Assembly (NCBI GenBank): GCA_963662175.1
Contig: OY759221.1
Coordinates: 17,512,027 to 17,576,026 of the forward strand
DNA length: 64,000 nucleotides
From: Aradus depressus
Lineage: Eukaryota; Arthropoda; Insecta; Hemiptera; Aradidae
Direction of reading: 5' to 3'
In this document: positions 21,912-34,959 of the stretch, one piece after another
Numbering within the stretch: position 1 is the stretch's first letter
How the letters are laid out: every line of letters starts with the position of its first letter
The notes under the pieces: model-generated
Told to the model about the DNA's origin: nothing
The model's input: only the letters and a program-made list of their open reading frames with translations
Database searches by the model: none
Made by a program: the position numbers and the translations under genes

Positions 21912-23330
21912 CAGTTGACTCTCGATAATTTGAAACTCAGGGGACCAGAGGAAAAGTTCAAATTACCGAGAGTTCAAATAACCAAGACGGAGTTAGGAAA
22001 AAATTCAAATAAACAGGAGTGTGATTAAAAGTATATATGTACGTTGATACATAAGTGATATTTATTCAAACATTTACAAAATAATATACATATGTTGTGA
22101 TTATTTTATTTGAATTACCACATTTCCTGTAGAAATTTGATCTCTTTCTTTATATAAATTTTGATTTCTACAGTAGTTTTTCGAAAAAGGCCCTAAAAAA
22201 ATATTATCAATAATTTAAGATGTGCAATTTTTAAGAAAGTACACGTATACAACAAAACAAATTCCATTTAACAAACTTTACACTTGGATTTACAAAGAGA
22301 TACCAATTTTTTAATAATTTTAAATAATATTAATTTCTAATCCAAAGGTTTTCAAATGAGATTACTGGGCCAACAGGGAAGATGAATAGAATAGGATTTT
22401 AAGAGGACAAATAATTGGGTTATTTTCTTTATTTACACATTATAATTAAAATCTGAACATTGAACAAAACAAAATAAAAAAAGAAACAAAGGAACAAAAT
22501 CATTAAACTAAATACTTAAAAACTTTTTTGTTTGGGCATATTGAAAAAATATAAATGGTTAATTGTACCTTCTTTTCAAGTTTCTACCACATAATTTAGA
22601 CTTCGATTATTTTCCACATCTCAACTTCACCCCAGTCAACTTTCATCTAATTGTTCAACTTCACTATATTTAAAACATATCAATTCACAGTGCACCGTTC
22701 CAGAGCTAGCTCACGACTCTACTCTACACTATTTGTTTCACAGCTGTTCTTTTGATTTCCTTTGTTTGATGTCTTTTGTTTTTTTTCAGACAAAAAAAAA
22801 TGTTCCGTAGTTTACATCACAATGTACATACATAATTATGTACATACATATTTCTGTACATATATGGTACAATCGGTACCATATATATGATACAAAAACA
22901 TAAAAATGAAAATATTATAGGTAAATGTTCATTTTGAAAAGAAGTCCGTAATTTTCTTTTGAGTAAGCGACTTCCATCTTGCATTGTCCAGGGAGTTTTC
23001 TATAGTGATGAGAGCTGAGAAAAAAGCCTCCAAACCAAACTCTCTTCCAGACGAGGATATTCACCCTGACTGCAAACTCAATTAATCTAGTCGAGGGTAT
23101 GTAAACAAAGGACAGGTCTGTGCAGGATCAAATGAATGACGTCAGAAGGGGCACTTCAAATTATAGAGAGTTGGGGAGCCCTCACTTCAAATTATTGAGT
23201 GTTGGCGAGTAAGATGCCATTGCTACAACTTCAAATTACCGAGGGAACCAAATGTGCATTAATTTTTTTCAATGTATCGAGTTTTTTTCAAGGGACCTGG
23301 ACAAAAATTCAAATTATCGAGAGTCGACTG
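21912..23330. mobile_element. Tigger/pogo-like transposon, non-autonomous
   Basis: Inverted ends of at least 23 bp with one mismatch (left CAGTTGACTCTCGATAATTT; right, inverted, CAGTCGACTCTCGATAATTT) and TA on both sides (21910-21911, 23331-23332) define a 1,419-bp element of the pogo/Tigger group. TTCAAATTAYCGAG-like motifs recur near both ends (about 21954, 23155, 23183, 23230 and 23307). No transposase ORF remains; the interior includes a RepC copy. Confidence 0.85.
22110..22750 (-). repeat. RepC copy inside the Tigger-like element
   Basis: Minus-strand RepC, from the ACCACATTTCCTGTAGAAAT end at 22115 towards AACAGCTGT near 22740. It ties the interior of the Tigger-like element to copies elsewhere. 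Confidence 0.6.
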
Positions 23331-23332
23331 TA

Positions 23333-24414
23333 TTTTGTTCCCCAAATACCATTTTTAAGAACAACAATTATACCAATTTGTAAAGAAAAGTTTGACATTT
23401 TTGTTTATTTTGTCATAAACATTTTTTTTTAATGTTTGAATTATGGCGAAACGTTAACAAAAATAATATAAATATATTTTGGAGAGCCTGAAGGCCAATC
23501 GTTGTTTGTATTATTTATGTATTACAAGTTTACAAAATAAGTCTACGTTTTTAAACTTATATGTTTACACTGTCTGTTACCAGCCTGGAAAATAGTACAA
23601 TTGAAATGTATCTAGGCCATAGATTATACGTTCTAAAAACCTCTCTTTTATAATTTTATTTGGAAAAGTCTAATTTTCTTAACTTAAATCAATTAAATAA
23701 ATTGTTGAATGGGTACTTTGCTAAAAGAAGGTAAACCTCTTATGAAGAAAGTTTTAATGCTCTCCTCTCAACAAATCGAAGACACTTATCGTTAAGGATG
23801 TAACTTTTTGACATTGGCCATAAAAGGTAAGCCAATTTGGTGCTGGTCTAAGCAGAAAAGTAGGGGATCATGAAATGGCCATTGGAAGGGAGGGGAGAAG
23901 AAAAAGGGCTTCTAATTCGGGAGCTGAGGGACACATATTGAGGGCTAAGATCTCACGGAAAACTCCGAGAAAAGGGATTTATCGTTTTCTGTTGGATTTT
24001 TTTTTTTTTTTTTTTGAAGACAAAAAAAGGCCCTTACAATTCTTGAGATATCCAAGCATTTATTTCAGGAAGGTGGGCAGTCCAATAAAACGTGTATTAC
24101 TAAGAAATATATTTCCCAACATCCTCGTGTCTCCTAAAGCCCTTTTAGAAAGACGGAGAACCTTCATCCGAAATGGTCGGGAAAGGCTTTCTTTTATTTA
24201 CGATTTTGTCTAGCAATTTTCCTTTTATTTACCTTAATAAATTATATTAGATTCTATTAATTATTGGAATTTGATATTTTCATATCAACAATTCTAGTTG
24301 TGATCATGATACCAGAAGTGTAACTCATAAAAGAATTAACTTAATGCCAATGTTGAGGGAAACCGAGGTTCTGAAACGAAAGGAAATTTTATTCTAACTC
24401 AAAAATAAATAAAT
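23333..24414. other. No gene recognised
   Basis: AT-rich. The 112-codon frame at 23875-24213 runs through a T-rich tract and has no family motif. Confidence 0.45.
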
Positions 24415-25000
24415 TAGTGCTACAGTGTAGAAAATAAATAAAAATATAAATAATAATTAAAAATTATAATTGAATTAAATAATAAATTACCACATTTCCT
24501 ATAGAAATTTTATCTCTTATCTTTTACTCAATTTCACATTATAAAATAAAGAAAACTAAACATTAAAACAAACAAAAAAATCAAAGGAAAAAATCTTAAA
24601 ACTAATTCATTCTTTTTTTGTTTTATATTTTGGCAATTTTTTAAAATTTAAGTTATATTTTTCTGGGCATATATTCTGTACATATAAACAAATAAAAGTA
24701 CATTCTTTTTGGAACAATTTCACCTTCAATTTACTCCTATTTAGTTTATTGCATCTTAAGCTTAGACAATTATAAATAAATATAGCCTATAAGTATCTCT
24801 AGTGTGATGTATAAAAATAATACACACATTAAAAATATTAAATTATAAACATTAAAAAATTAATTAATTATATTTATTTTTGTATAAGAAACCATTTCTT
24901 TTAAAACAAATGCCAGTAAAAAACAAAACACGGTCATCAGCTGTTTTATTAGTGTGTGTAGAGTCGAGGTCTAAAGGGACCCCTACACGGTCATTAGGAA
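24415..25000 (-). repeat. RepC copy
   Basis: Minus-strand RepC with TACCACATTTCCTATAGAAA at its end and AAACAGCTGATGACCG (read on the minus strand) at the other side. Confidence 0.5.
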
Positions 25001-25164
25001 TGACATTTAGAGCGAATATTGACATTCTGATTGAAGGTGTAACGTCATGACTGATGGAATGATGAATGGATTGACGGATTTCCAAATATTTTGAAATCCC
25101 AGCTTCAATCACGAGAAGTGGAGGGGAGACTGACAGTTTGAATGGTGGTGTTGTTATTCAATCA

Positions 25165-25958
25165 CTAGCAGTAATACCCGGCGTTGCCCGCGGAACTTTG
25201 ATTTTTGTCCCAATATCTTCTATAACGCTATTCAGTTCCTCGACAGTACATTCATGATGTTATAATTTTCAATTATTCATACGGAATAAGGCTTATAGTC
25301 CTTCAGCTGTTGTAACGCTAGTAAGTTTTTAGGACTCCTGGGCACCACAGCTAGTATGCGCCTTTCAACGGCGGAAGCCACACCTAGTGAATACTTAGCA
25401 TCGCTGGACGTCCTAGTCAGTGCGTACTTAAGAACGTTTGTGACCACAGCTCTATATTTATACTTAGGCCCCCCAAAACCCCCCCTCCCATTCAAAACTT
25501 TGGGACGCCACACACCTTTTTTTCCTATTTGGCTTTTAAAAATACTACATGTGAAATTTCGTGACAATCCGACCAACCGTTAAAGAGTTTGCTCTATATT
25601 TATACTTAGGCCCCCCCACAACCCCCCCTCCCGTTCAAAATTTTGGTACGCCACACACCTCACATTTCTATTTGGTCTTTAAGAATACTACATGTGAAAT
25701 TTCGTGACAATCCGACCAACCGTAATGAGGTAGGACTATTTATATACTTAGGCCCCCCTTACAACCCTCCCTACCGTTCAAAATTCTGGGACGCCACATA
25801 GCCTATAATTCAATCGGGCTCAAAAGAATGCTACATGGGCAGTTTCATAAAAATCAGTCCAGCGGTTTGGGCGTGATGCTGGAACAAACATACATACATA
25901 CAAACAAACAAACAAACAAACAAACAAACAAACCCCGTTTCAGCTTTATTTATATAGA
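25165..25958 (-). mobile_element. Helitron-like element 1, non-autonomous
   Basis: Read on the minus strand, the element starts TCTATATAAATAAAGCTGAA and ends GGTATTACTGCTAG, between an A and a T: the 5'-TC / CTRR-3' ends and A|T target of Helitrons. A GC-rich stretch (CGGGCAACGCCGGG) lies just before the end, where a hairpin is expected. There is no Rep/helicase ORF. The interior holds 2-3 units of the 144-bp repeat that is expanded in element 2. Confidence 0.82.
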
Positions 25959-26142
25959 TTATATCACAATGTACACAAGTTTTAATTTGTGTTCATATCT
26001 ATACATACATCTTTTTTTTTTTGGCATTTTTCTTCCATAGTGGATCGGTGTCACCATATTTAAAGTCAGTCTGAACGTTGTGCTGACGTTGGCATAATCC
26101 GAAACCAGCACACTCTATGGGTCTGTCAGTTAACAAATATTA

Positions 26143-29100
26143 AATCTATAAACCGTTAAAAAGCAAGAAATTTGAAGAATGGAGTCTACCGAGCTCAGGA
26201 TCGCCACTTAGAAATCTAGCTGAGGCACTTAGGTCAGATGTTTTAATCGGGAAGTTAAAAATAACTTTGAGCACTTCGTCCTTCGGATGGGACATTAAGC
26301 GATGATCCAGGGCTTTTTCGAATGTGAGGTACTCGATATTGAGACGTATGTTATGTAAATAAACCTGGGTAGGTCAATTTCCACTTAGGTTGAAAGCCTT
26401 GAGCACGTCGTCCTTCGGATGGGACTTTCCGGATATATCTGAATCTGTAGTATCAGTTTTAACAATTATTAAGCCTATAAACCGTTAAATAGCGGGAATT
26501 TTTTGAAAAACGTTTTCATTTTGATTTTTGTGTGGGGTTCAGATAATCCGGTCGTTCTCTATCAGTTTTAACAAATATTTAATCTATAAACCGTTAAAAA
26601 GCGAGAAATTTGAAGAATGGAGTCTACCGAGCTCAGGATCGCCACTTACAAATCTAGCTGAGGCACTTAGGTCAGATGTTTTAATTGGGAAGTGAAAAAT
26701 AACTATGAGCACGTCGTCCTTCGGATGGGACTTTAAGCGATGTTCCAGGACTTTTTCGAATGTGAGGTACTCGATAATGAGACGTATGTTATGTAAATAA
26801 ACCTGGGTAGGTGAAATTTCACTAAGGTTGAAAATAGCCTTGAGCACGTCGTCCTTCGGATGGGACTTTCCGGATAAATCTGAATCTGTCGTATCAGTTT
26901 TAACAATTATTAAGCCTATAAACCGTTAAATAGCGCAAATTTTTTGAAAAACATTTTTATTTTGTTTTTTGTGTAGGATTCAGATAATCCGGTCGTTCTC
27001 TATCAGTTTTAACAAATATTAAATCTATAAACCGTTAAAAAGCGAGAAATTTCAAGAATGGAGTCTACAGAGCTCAGGATCGCCACTTAGAAATCTAGTT
27101 GAGGCACTTAGGTCAGATGTTTCAATCGGGAAGTTAAAAAACACTTTGAGCACGTCGTCCTTCGGATGGGACTTTAAGCGATGATCCAGGGCTTTTTCGA
27201 ATGTGAGGTACTCGATAATGAGACGTATGTTATGTAAATAAACCTGGGTAGGTGAAATATCACTTAGGTTGAAAATAGCCTTGAGCACGTCGTCCGTCGG
27301 ATGGGACTTTTCGGATATATCTGATTCTGTCGTATCAGTTTTAACAATTATTAAGCCTATAAACCGTTAAATAGCGTGAATTTTTTGAAAAACATTTTTA
27401 TTTTGATTTTTGTGTAGGATTCAGATAATCCGGTCGTTCTCTATCAGTTTTAACAAATATTAAATCTATAAACCGTTAAAAAGCGAGAAATTTCAAGAAT
27501 GGAGTCTACCGAGCTCAGGATCGCCACTTAGAAATCTAGTTGAGGCACTTAGGTCAGATGTTTCAATCGGGAAGTTAAAAAACACTTTGAGCACGTCGTC
27601 CTTCGGATGGGACATTAAGCAATGATCCAGGGCTTTTCGAATGTGAGGTACTCGATAATGAGACGTATGTTATGTAAATAAACCTGGGTAGGTCAATTTC
27701 TACTTAGGTTGAAAGCCTTGAGCACGTCGTCCTTCGGATGGGACTTTCCGGATAAATCTGAATCTGTCGTATCAGTTTTAACAATTATTAAGCCTATAAA
27801 CCGTTAAATAGCGTGAAGTTTTTGAAAAACATTTTTATTTTGATTTTTGTGTAGGATTCAGATAATCCGGTCGTTCTCTATCAGTTTTAACAAATATTTA
27901 ATCTATAAACCGTTAAAAAGCGAGAAATTTGGAGAATGGAGTCTACCGAGCTCAGGATCGCCACTTAGAAATCTAGCTGAGGCACTTAGGTCAGATGTTT
28001 TATTCGGGAAGTGAAAAATAACTATGAGCACGTCGTCCTTCGGATGGGACTTTAAGCGATGTTCCAGGACTTTTTCGAATGTGAGGTACTCGATAATGAG
28101 ACGTATGTTATGTAAATAAACCTGGGTAGGTGAAATTTCACTTAGGTTGAAAATAGCCTTGAGCACGTCGTCCTTCGGATGGGACTTTCCGGATAAATCT
28201 GAATCTGTCGTATCAGTTTTAACAATTATTAAGCCTATAAACCGTTAAATAGCGCAAATTTTTTGAAAAACATTTTTATTTTGATTTTTGTGTAGGATTC
28301 AGATAATCCGGTCGTTCTCTATCAGTTTTAACAAATATTAAATCTATAAACCGTTAAAAAGCGAGAAATTTCAAGAATGGAGTCTACCGAGCTCAGGATC
28401 GCCACTTAGAAATCTAGTTGAGGCACTTAGGTCAGATGTTTTAATCAGGAAGCTAAAAATAACTTTGAGCACGTCGTCCTTCGGATGGGACATTAAGCAA
28501 TGATCCAGGGCTTTTTCGAATGTGAGGTACTCGATAATGAGACGTATGTTATGTAAATAAACCTGGGTAGGTCAATTTCTACTTAGGTTGAAAGCCTTGA
28601 GCACGTCGTCCTTCGGATGGGACTTTCCGGATAAATCTGAATCTGTCGTATCAGTTTTAACAATTATTAAACCTATAAACCGTTAAATAGCGTGAATTTT
28701 TTGAAAAACATTTTTATTTTGATTTTTGTGTAGGATTCAGATAATCCGGTCGTTCTCTATCAGTTTTAACAAATATTTAATCTATAAACCGTTAAAAAGC
28801 GAGAAATTTGGAGAATGGAGTCTACCGCGCTCAGGATCGCCACTTAGAAATCTAGCTGAGGCACTTAGGTCAGATGTTTTAATCGGGAAGTGAAAAATAA
28901 CTATGAGCACGTCGTCCTTCGGATGGGACTTTAAGCGATGTTCCAGGACTTTTTCGAATGTGAGGTACTCGATAATGAGACGTATGTTATGTAAATAAAC
29001 CTGGGTAGGTGAAATTTCACTTAGGTTGAAAATAGCCTTGAGCACGTCGTCCTTCGGATGGGACTTTCCGGATAAATCTGAATCTGTCGTATCAGTTTTA

Positions 29101-31419
29101 ACAATTATTAAGCCTATAAACCGTTAAATAGCGTGAAGTTTTTGAAAAACATTTTTATTTTGATTTTTGTGTGGGGTTCAGATAATCCGGTCGTTCTCTA
29201 TCAGTTTTAACAAATATTTAATCTATAAACCGTTAAAAAGCGAGAAATTTGAAGAATGGAGTCTACCGAGCTCAGGATCGCCACTTACAAATCTAGCTGA
29301 GGCACTTAGGTCAGATGTTTTAATTGGGAAGTGAAAAATAACTATGAGCACGTCGTCCTTCGGATGGGACTTTAAGCGATGTTCCAGGACTTTTTCGAAT
29401 GTGAGGTACTCGATAATGAGACGTATGTTATGTAAATAAACCTGGGTAGGTGAAATTTCACTAAGGTTGAAAATAGCCTTGAGCACGTCGTCCTTCGGAT
29501 GGGACTTTCCGGATAAATCTGAATCTGTCGTATCAGTTTTAACAATTATTAAGCCTATAAACCGTTAAATAGCGCAAATTTTTTGAAAAACATTTTTATT
29601 TTGTTTTTTGTGTAGGATTCAGATAATCCGGTCGTTCTCTATCAGTTTTAACAAATATTAAATCTAAAACCGTTAAAAAGCGAGAAATTTCAAGAATGGA
29701 GTCTACCGAGCTCAGGATCGCCACTTAGAAATCTAGCTGAGGCACTTAGGTCAGATGTTTCAATCGGGAAGTTAAAAAACACTTTGAGCACGTCGTCCTT
29801 CGGATGGGACATTAAGCGATGATCCAGGGCTTTTCGAATGTGAGGTACTCGATAATGAGACGTATGTTATGTAAATAAACCTGGGTAGGTCAATTTCTAC
29901 TTAGGTTGAAAGCCTTGAGCACGTCGTCCTTCGGATGGGACTTTCCGGATAAATCTGAATCTGTCGTATCAGTTTTAACAATTATTAAGCCTATAAACCG
30001 TTAAATAGCGTGAATTTTTTGAAAAACATTTTTATTTTGATTTTTGTGTAGGATTCAGATAATCCGGTCGTTCTCTATCAGTTTTAACAAATATTTAATC
30101 TATAAACCGTTAAAAAGCGAGAAATTTGGAGAATGGAGTCTACCGAGCTCAGGATCGCCACTTAGAAATCTAGCTGAGGCACTTAGGTCAGATGTTTTAA
30201 TCGGGAAGTGAAAAATAACTATGAGCACGTCGTCCTTCGGATGGGACTTTAAGCGATGTTCCAGGACTTTTTCGAATGTGAGGTACTCGATAATGAGACG
30301 TATGTTATGTAAATAAACCTGGGTAGGTGAAATTTCACTTAGGTTGAAAATAGCCTTGAGCACGTCGTCCTTCGGATGGGACTTTCCGGATAAATCTGAA
30401 TCTGTCGTATCAGTTTTAACAATTATTAAGCCTATAAACCGTTAAATAGTGCAAATTTTTTGAAAAACATTTTTATTTTGTTTTTTGTGTAGGATTCAGA
30501 TAATCCGGTCGTTCTCTATCAGTTTTAACAAATATTTAATCTATAAACCGTTAAAAAGCGAGAAATTTCAAGAATGGAGTCTACCGAGCTCAGGATCGCC
30601 ACTTAGAAATCTAGTTGAGGCACTTAGGTCAGATGTTTCAATCGGGAAGTTAAAAAACACTTTGAGCACGTCGTCCTTCGGATGGGACTTTAAGCGATGA
30701 TCCAGGGCTTTTTCGAATGTGAGGTACTCGATAATGAGACGTATGTTATGTAAATAAACCTGGGTAGGTGAAATATCACTTAGGTTGAAAATAGCCTTGA
30801 GCACGTCGTCCTTCGGATGGGACTTTCCGGATAAATCTGAATCTCTCGTATCAGTTTTAACAATTATTAAGCCTATAAACCGTTAAATAGCGCAAATTTT
30901 TTGAAAAACATTTTTATTTTGATTTTTGTGTAGGATTCAGATAATCCGGTCGTTCTCTATCAGTTTTAACAAATATTAAATCTATAAACCGTTAAAAAGC
31001 GAGAAATTTCAAGAATGGAGTCTACCGAGCTCAGGATCGCCACTTAGAAATCTAGCTGAGGCACTTAGGTCAGATGTTTCAATCGGGAAGTTAAAAAACA
31101 CTTTGAGCACGTCGTCCTTCGGATGGGACTTTAAGCGATGATCCAGGGCTTTTTCGAATGTGAGGTACTCGATAATGAGACGTATGTTATGTAAATAAAC
31201 CTGGTTAGGTGAAATTTCACTTAGGTTGAAAATAGCCTTGAGCACGTCGTCCGTCGGATGGGACTTTTCGGATATATCTGATTCTGTCGTATCAGTTTTA
31301 ACAATTATTAAGCCTATAAACCGTTAAATAGCGTGAATTTTTTGAAAAACATTTTTATTTTGATTTTTGTGTAGGATTCAGATAATCCGGTCGTTCTCTA
31401 TCAGTTTTAACAAATATTA
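26143..31419 (+). repeat. 440-bp satellite, 12 units, containing SINE core sequence
   Basis: Units of 436-441 bp start at 26143, 26581, 27022, 27463, 27900, 28341, 28779, 29220, 29661, 30097, 30538 and 30979. Each contains GAGCACGTCGTCCTTCGGAT twice, and after the first the order of the SINE body (TTAAGCGATG, GGTACTCGATAA, AATAAACCTGGGTAGGT). Units fall in subtypes: 26581 is almost the same as 29220, and 27022 close to 30979. The repeated 78-87-codon minus-strand frames (MLKAIFNL...) arise from the unit and are not evidence of genes. Confidence 0.95.
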
Positions 31420-31699
31420 AATCTATAGCAGTTATACCCGGCGTTGCCCGGGGAACTTTGATTTTTCTCCCAATATCTTCTATAACGCTATTCAGTTCCT
31501 CGACAGTACATTCATGATGTTATAATTTTCAATTATTCATACGGAATAAGGCTTATAGTCCTTCAGCTGTTGTAACGCTAGTAAGTTTTTAGGACCCCTG
31601 GGCACCACAGCTAGTATGCGCCTTTCAACGGCGGAAGCCACACCTAGTGAATACTTAGCATCGCTGGACGTCCTAGTCAGTGCGTACTTAAGAACGTTT

Positions 31700-32640
31700 G
31701 TGACCACAGCTAGTATGTGGCTTGCAACGCTGAGCACCACAGCTAGTACGTAGTAGGGAATGCTGGGCATCATAGCTAGTATGTGCCTTGCGACGGCGGA
31801 CCCAACAGCTAGTACGTAGTTAGGAACGCTGGTCACCACAGCTAGTATGTGCCTCGCAACAGCGGACCCCACAGCTAGTACGAAGTTAGGAACGCTGGGC
31901 ATCACAGCTATTAAGTGCCTTGCAACAGCGGACCCCACAGCTAGTATGTAGTTAAATACGCTGGGCATTACAGTTAGTAAGTGCTTTGCAACAGCGAACT
32001 TCACAGCTAGTACATAGTTAGGAACGCTGGGCACTACAGCTAGTAAATGCCTTGCAACAACGGACCCCACAGCTAGTACGAAGTTAGGAACGCTGGGCAC
32101 TACAGCTAGTAAATGCCTTGCAACAACGGACCCCACAGCTAGTACGATATTAGGAACCCTGGGCATCACAGCTAGTATGCTTTTGCAACGACGGACCCCA
32201 CAGCTAGTACGTTTTTAGGAACGCTGGGCCCTACAGGTAGTAGGTGCCTTGCAACTGCGAACCCCACAGATAGTATGTAGTTAGAACCACAGGGCATCAC
32301 AGCTAGTATGAGTTTTGCAACGGCGGACCCCACAGCTAGTACCTACGAGTGAAATACGCTGGGCCACACTGCTAGCGCCTTGCAACAGCAGACCCCACAG
32401 CTAGTACGTAATTAGAAACGCTGGGCATTACAGCTAGTAAATGTCTTATAGGTGCCTTGCAACAGCGAACCCCACAGCCAGTACATAGTTAGGAACGCTG
32501 GGGCTGAGCACTACAGCTAGTAAGTACCTTGCAACAGCGGACCCCACAGCTAGTACGATATTAGGAACGCTGGACATCACAGCTAGTAAATGTCTTGCAA
32601 CAGTGAACCCCACAGCGAATACATAGTTACTACTACTACA
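31700..32640 (-). repeat. 66-bp tandem repeat (two 33-bp halves) inside the Helitron
   Basis: Units contain ACAGCTAGTACGTAGTTAGG with AACGCTGGGCATC and a related half with GTGCCTTGCAACAGCGGAC. The period is a multiple of three, so the minus strand has a long repeat-only frame (31537-32169) with 22-residue repeats such as VPNFVLAVGSAVARHLLAV. It looks like a membrane protein but is best explained by the array. Confidence 0.85.
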
Positions 32641-34520
32641 TGTGAAATTCATGACAATCCGATTCATGACAATACGACCAACCGTTAATGAGCTAACTCT
32701 ATATGTATATTTAGCCCCCCCCACAACCCTCCTTCCTGTTCAAAATTTTGGGCCGTCACACACCTAATATTTCTATTTGACCTTTAGGAATACTACATGT
32801 GAAATTTCATGACAATTCGACCATTAGTTAATGAGTTAGCACTATTTATACACGTAGGCCCCCCTTACAACCCCCCCTCCCGATCAAAACTTTGGAACGC
32901 CACACACCTTATTTTTCTATTTGGCCTTCAGGAATACTCCATGTGAAATTTCGTGACAATCTGACCAACCGTTAAAGAGTTAGCTCTATATTTATACTTA
33001 GGCCCCCCACAACCCCCCCTCCCGTTCAAAACTTTGGGACGCCACACACCTTTTTTTCCTATTTGGCTTTTAAAAATACTACATGTGAAATTTCATGACG
33101 ATTCGCCCATTAGTTAATGAGTTAGCTCTATATTTATACTTAGGCCCCCCAACTACCCCCCCCCCCTCCCGTAAAAAATTTTGAGCCGTCACACCGCCTA
33201 TTTTTCTATTTGGTCTTCAGGAATACTCCATGTGAAATTTCGTGACAATCCGACCAACCGTTAAAGAGTTAGCTCTATATTTATACTTAGGCCCCCCCAC
33301 AACCCCCCCTCCCGTTCAAAACTTTGGGACGCCACACACCTTTTTTTCCTATTTGGCTTTTAAAAATACTACATGTGAAATTTCATGACGATTCGCCCAT
33401 TAGTTAATGAGTTAGCTCTATATTTATACTTAGGCCCCCCCACTACCCCCCCTCCCGTAAAAAATTTTGAGCCGTCACACCGCCTATTTTTTTATTTGGT
33501 CTTCAGGAATACTACATGTGAAACTTCGTGACAATGCGACCAACTGTTAAAGAGTTAGCTCTATATTTATACTTAGGCCCCCCCACAACCCCCCCTCCCG
33601 TTCAAAACTTTGGGACGCCACACACCTTATTTTTCTATTTGGCTTTCAGGAATACTCCATGTGAAATTTCGTGACAATCCGACCAACCGTTAAAGAATTA
33701 GCTCTATATTTATACTTAGGCCCCCCCACAACCCCCCCTCCCGTTCAAAACTTTGGGACACCACACACCTTTTTTTCCTATTTGGCTTTTAAAAATACTA
33801 CGTGAAATTTCATGACGATTCGCCCATTAGTTAATGAGTTAGCTCTATATTTATACTTAGGCCCCCCCACAACCCCCCCTCCCGTTCAAAACTTTGGGAC
33901 GCCACACACCTTATTTTTCTATTTGGCCTTCAGGAATACTCCATGTGAAATTTCGTGACAATCCGACCAACCGTTAAAGAATTAGCTCTATATTTATACT
34001 TAGGCCCCCCCACAACCCCCCCTCCCGTTCAAAACTTTGGGACGCCACACACCTTTTTTTCCTATTTGGCTTTTAAAAATACTACGTGAAATTTCATGAC
34101 GATTCGCCCATTAGTTAATGAGTTAGCTCTATATTTATACTTAGGCCCCCCCACAACCCCCCCTCCCGTACAAAACTTTGGAACGCCACACACCTTTTTT
34201 TCCTACTTGGCTTTTAAAAAGACTACGTGTGAAATTTCATGACAATTCGCCCATTAGTTAATGAGTTAGCTCTATATTTATACTTAGGCCCCCCTTACAA
34301 CCCCCCCTCCCGATCAAAACTTTGGGACGCCACACACCTTTTTTTCTTGTTTGGCTTTTAAAAAGACTACCTGTAAAATTTCATGACAATTCGCCCATTA
34401 GTTAATGAGTTAGCACTATTTATATACTTAGGCCCCCCTTACAACCCCCCCTCCCGATCAAAATTTTGGGACGCCACATAGCCTATTATTCAATCGGGCT
34501 CAAAAGAATGCTACATGGGC
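32640..34520 (-). repeat. 144-bp tandem repeat inside the Helitron, about 13 units
   Basis: Each unit has AGTTAGCTCTATATTTATAC, a C-rich stretch (AGGCCCCCCCACAACCCCCC), GGGACGCCACACACC and TACATGTGAAATTTCATGAC. Two alternating subtypes (GACAATCCGACCAACCG and GACGATTCGCCCATTAG) suggest pairwise duplication. The ancestral few units are in element 1 (25440-25800). Confidence 0.9.
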
Positions 34521-34699
34521 AGTTTCATAAAAATCCGTCCAGCGGTTTGGGAGTGATGCTGGAACAAACATACATACAAACAAACAAACAAACAAACCCC
34601 GTTTCAGCTTTATTAATATAGATTATTTTCTTCAGTCTTGTTAAAGCAGTCATAGAGGACGAGTGTGTTGGTATAGACGACGTAGATGACGAGTCACCA

Positions 34700-34959
34700 G
34701 CATGCGTATGGTATTTTAGCAAAAAAAAAGTTTCGAAAAAATTCCCGAAAAAAATTTTCAAAAAAATTTTTTCAAAAAATTTCAAAAAAAAATTTCAACA
34801 AATTTTTCAAAATAATTTTCAAAAAATTTTAGAAAAAAATTTTTCAAAAGAATTTTCAACATTTTTCAAAAAAATTTTCAAAAAAATTTTCGAAAAAAAT
34901 TTTTAAAAACATTTTTCGAAAAAACTTTCAAAAATATTTTTGGAAAAAAAAATTTTCAA
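34700..34959. repeat. Low-complexity AAAATTTTC-type tract
   Basis: Short runs of the type TTTTCAAAAAAATTTT are repeated irregularly. There is no coding content. Confidence 0.8.

Larger units (their letters stand above)
31426..34622 (-). mobile_element. Helitron-like element 2 with expanded internal arrays
   Basis: Same family as 25165-25958, sharing about 280 bp at its 3' side (31428-31712) and the other end. On the minus strand it starts TCTATATTAATAAAGCTGAA after an A. The terminal hairpin CCCGG-CGTTGC-CCGGG is intact here, but the last bases read CTAT, not CTAG, where it meets the satellite. At 3.2 kb it is four times as long as element 1, all of the difference being tandem repeats. Confidence 0.8.

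Noticed and set aside
26584..31245. Repeated 78-87-codon minus-strand frames (MLKAIFNLSE... type), looking like a gene family
   Set aside because: They recur at the satellite period, each lies at the same place in the unit, and units without the frame are equally well kept. They overlap SINE-derived sequence. Best explained as chance frames in a satellite.
31537..32169. 210-codon minus-strand frame with 22-residue hydrophobic repeats
   Set aside because: The 66-bp tandem unit is a multiple of three, which creates a long repetitive frame without selection. It sits inside a non-coding Helitron.
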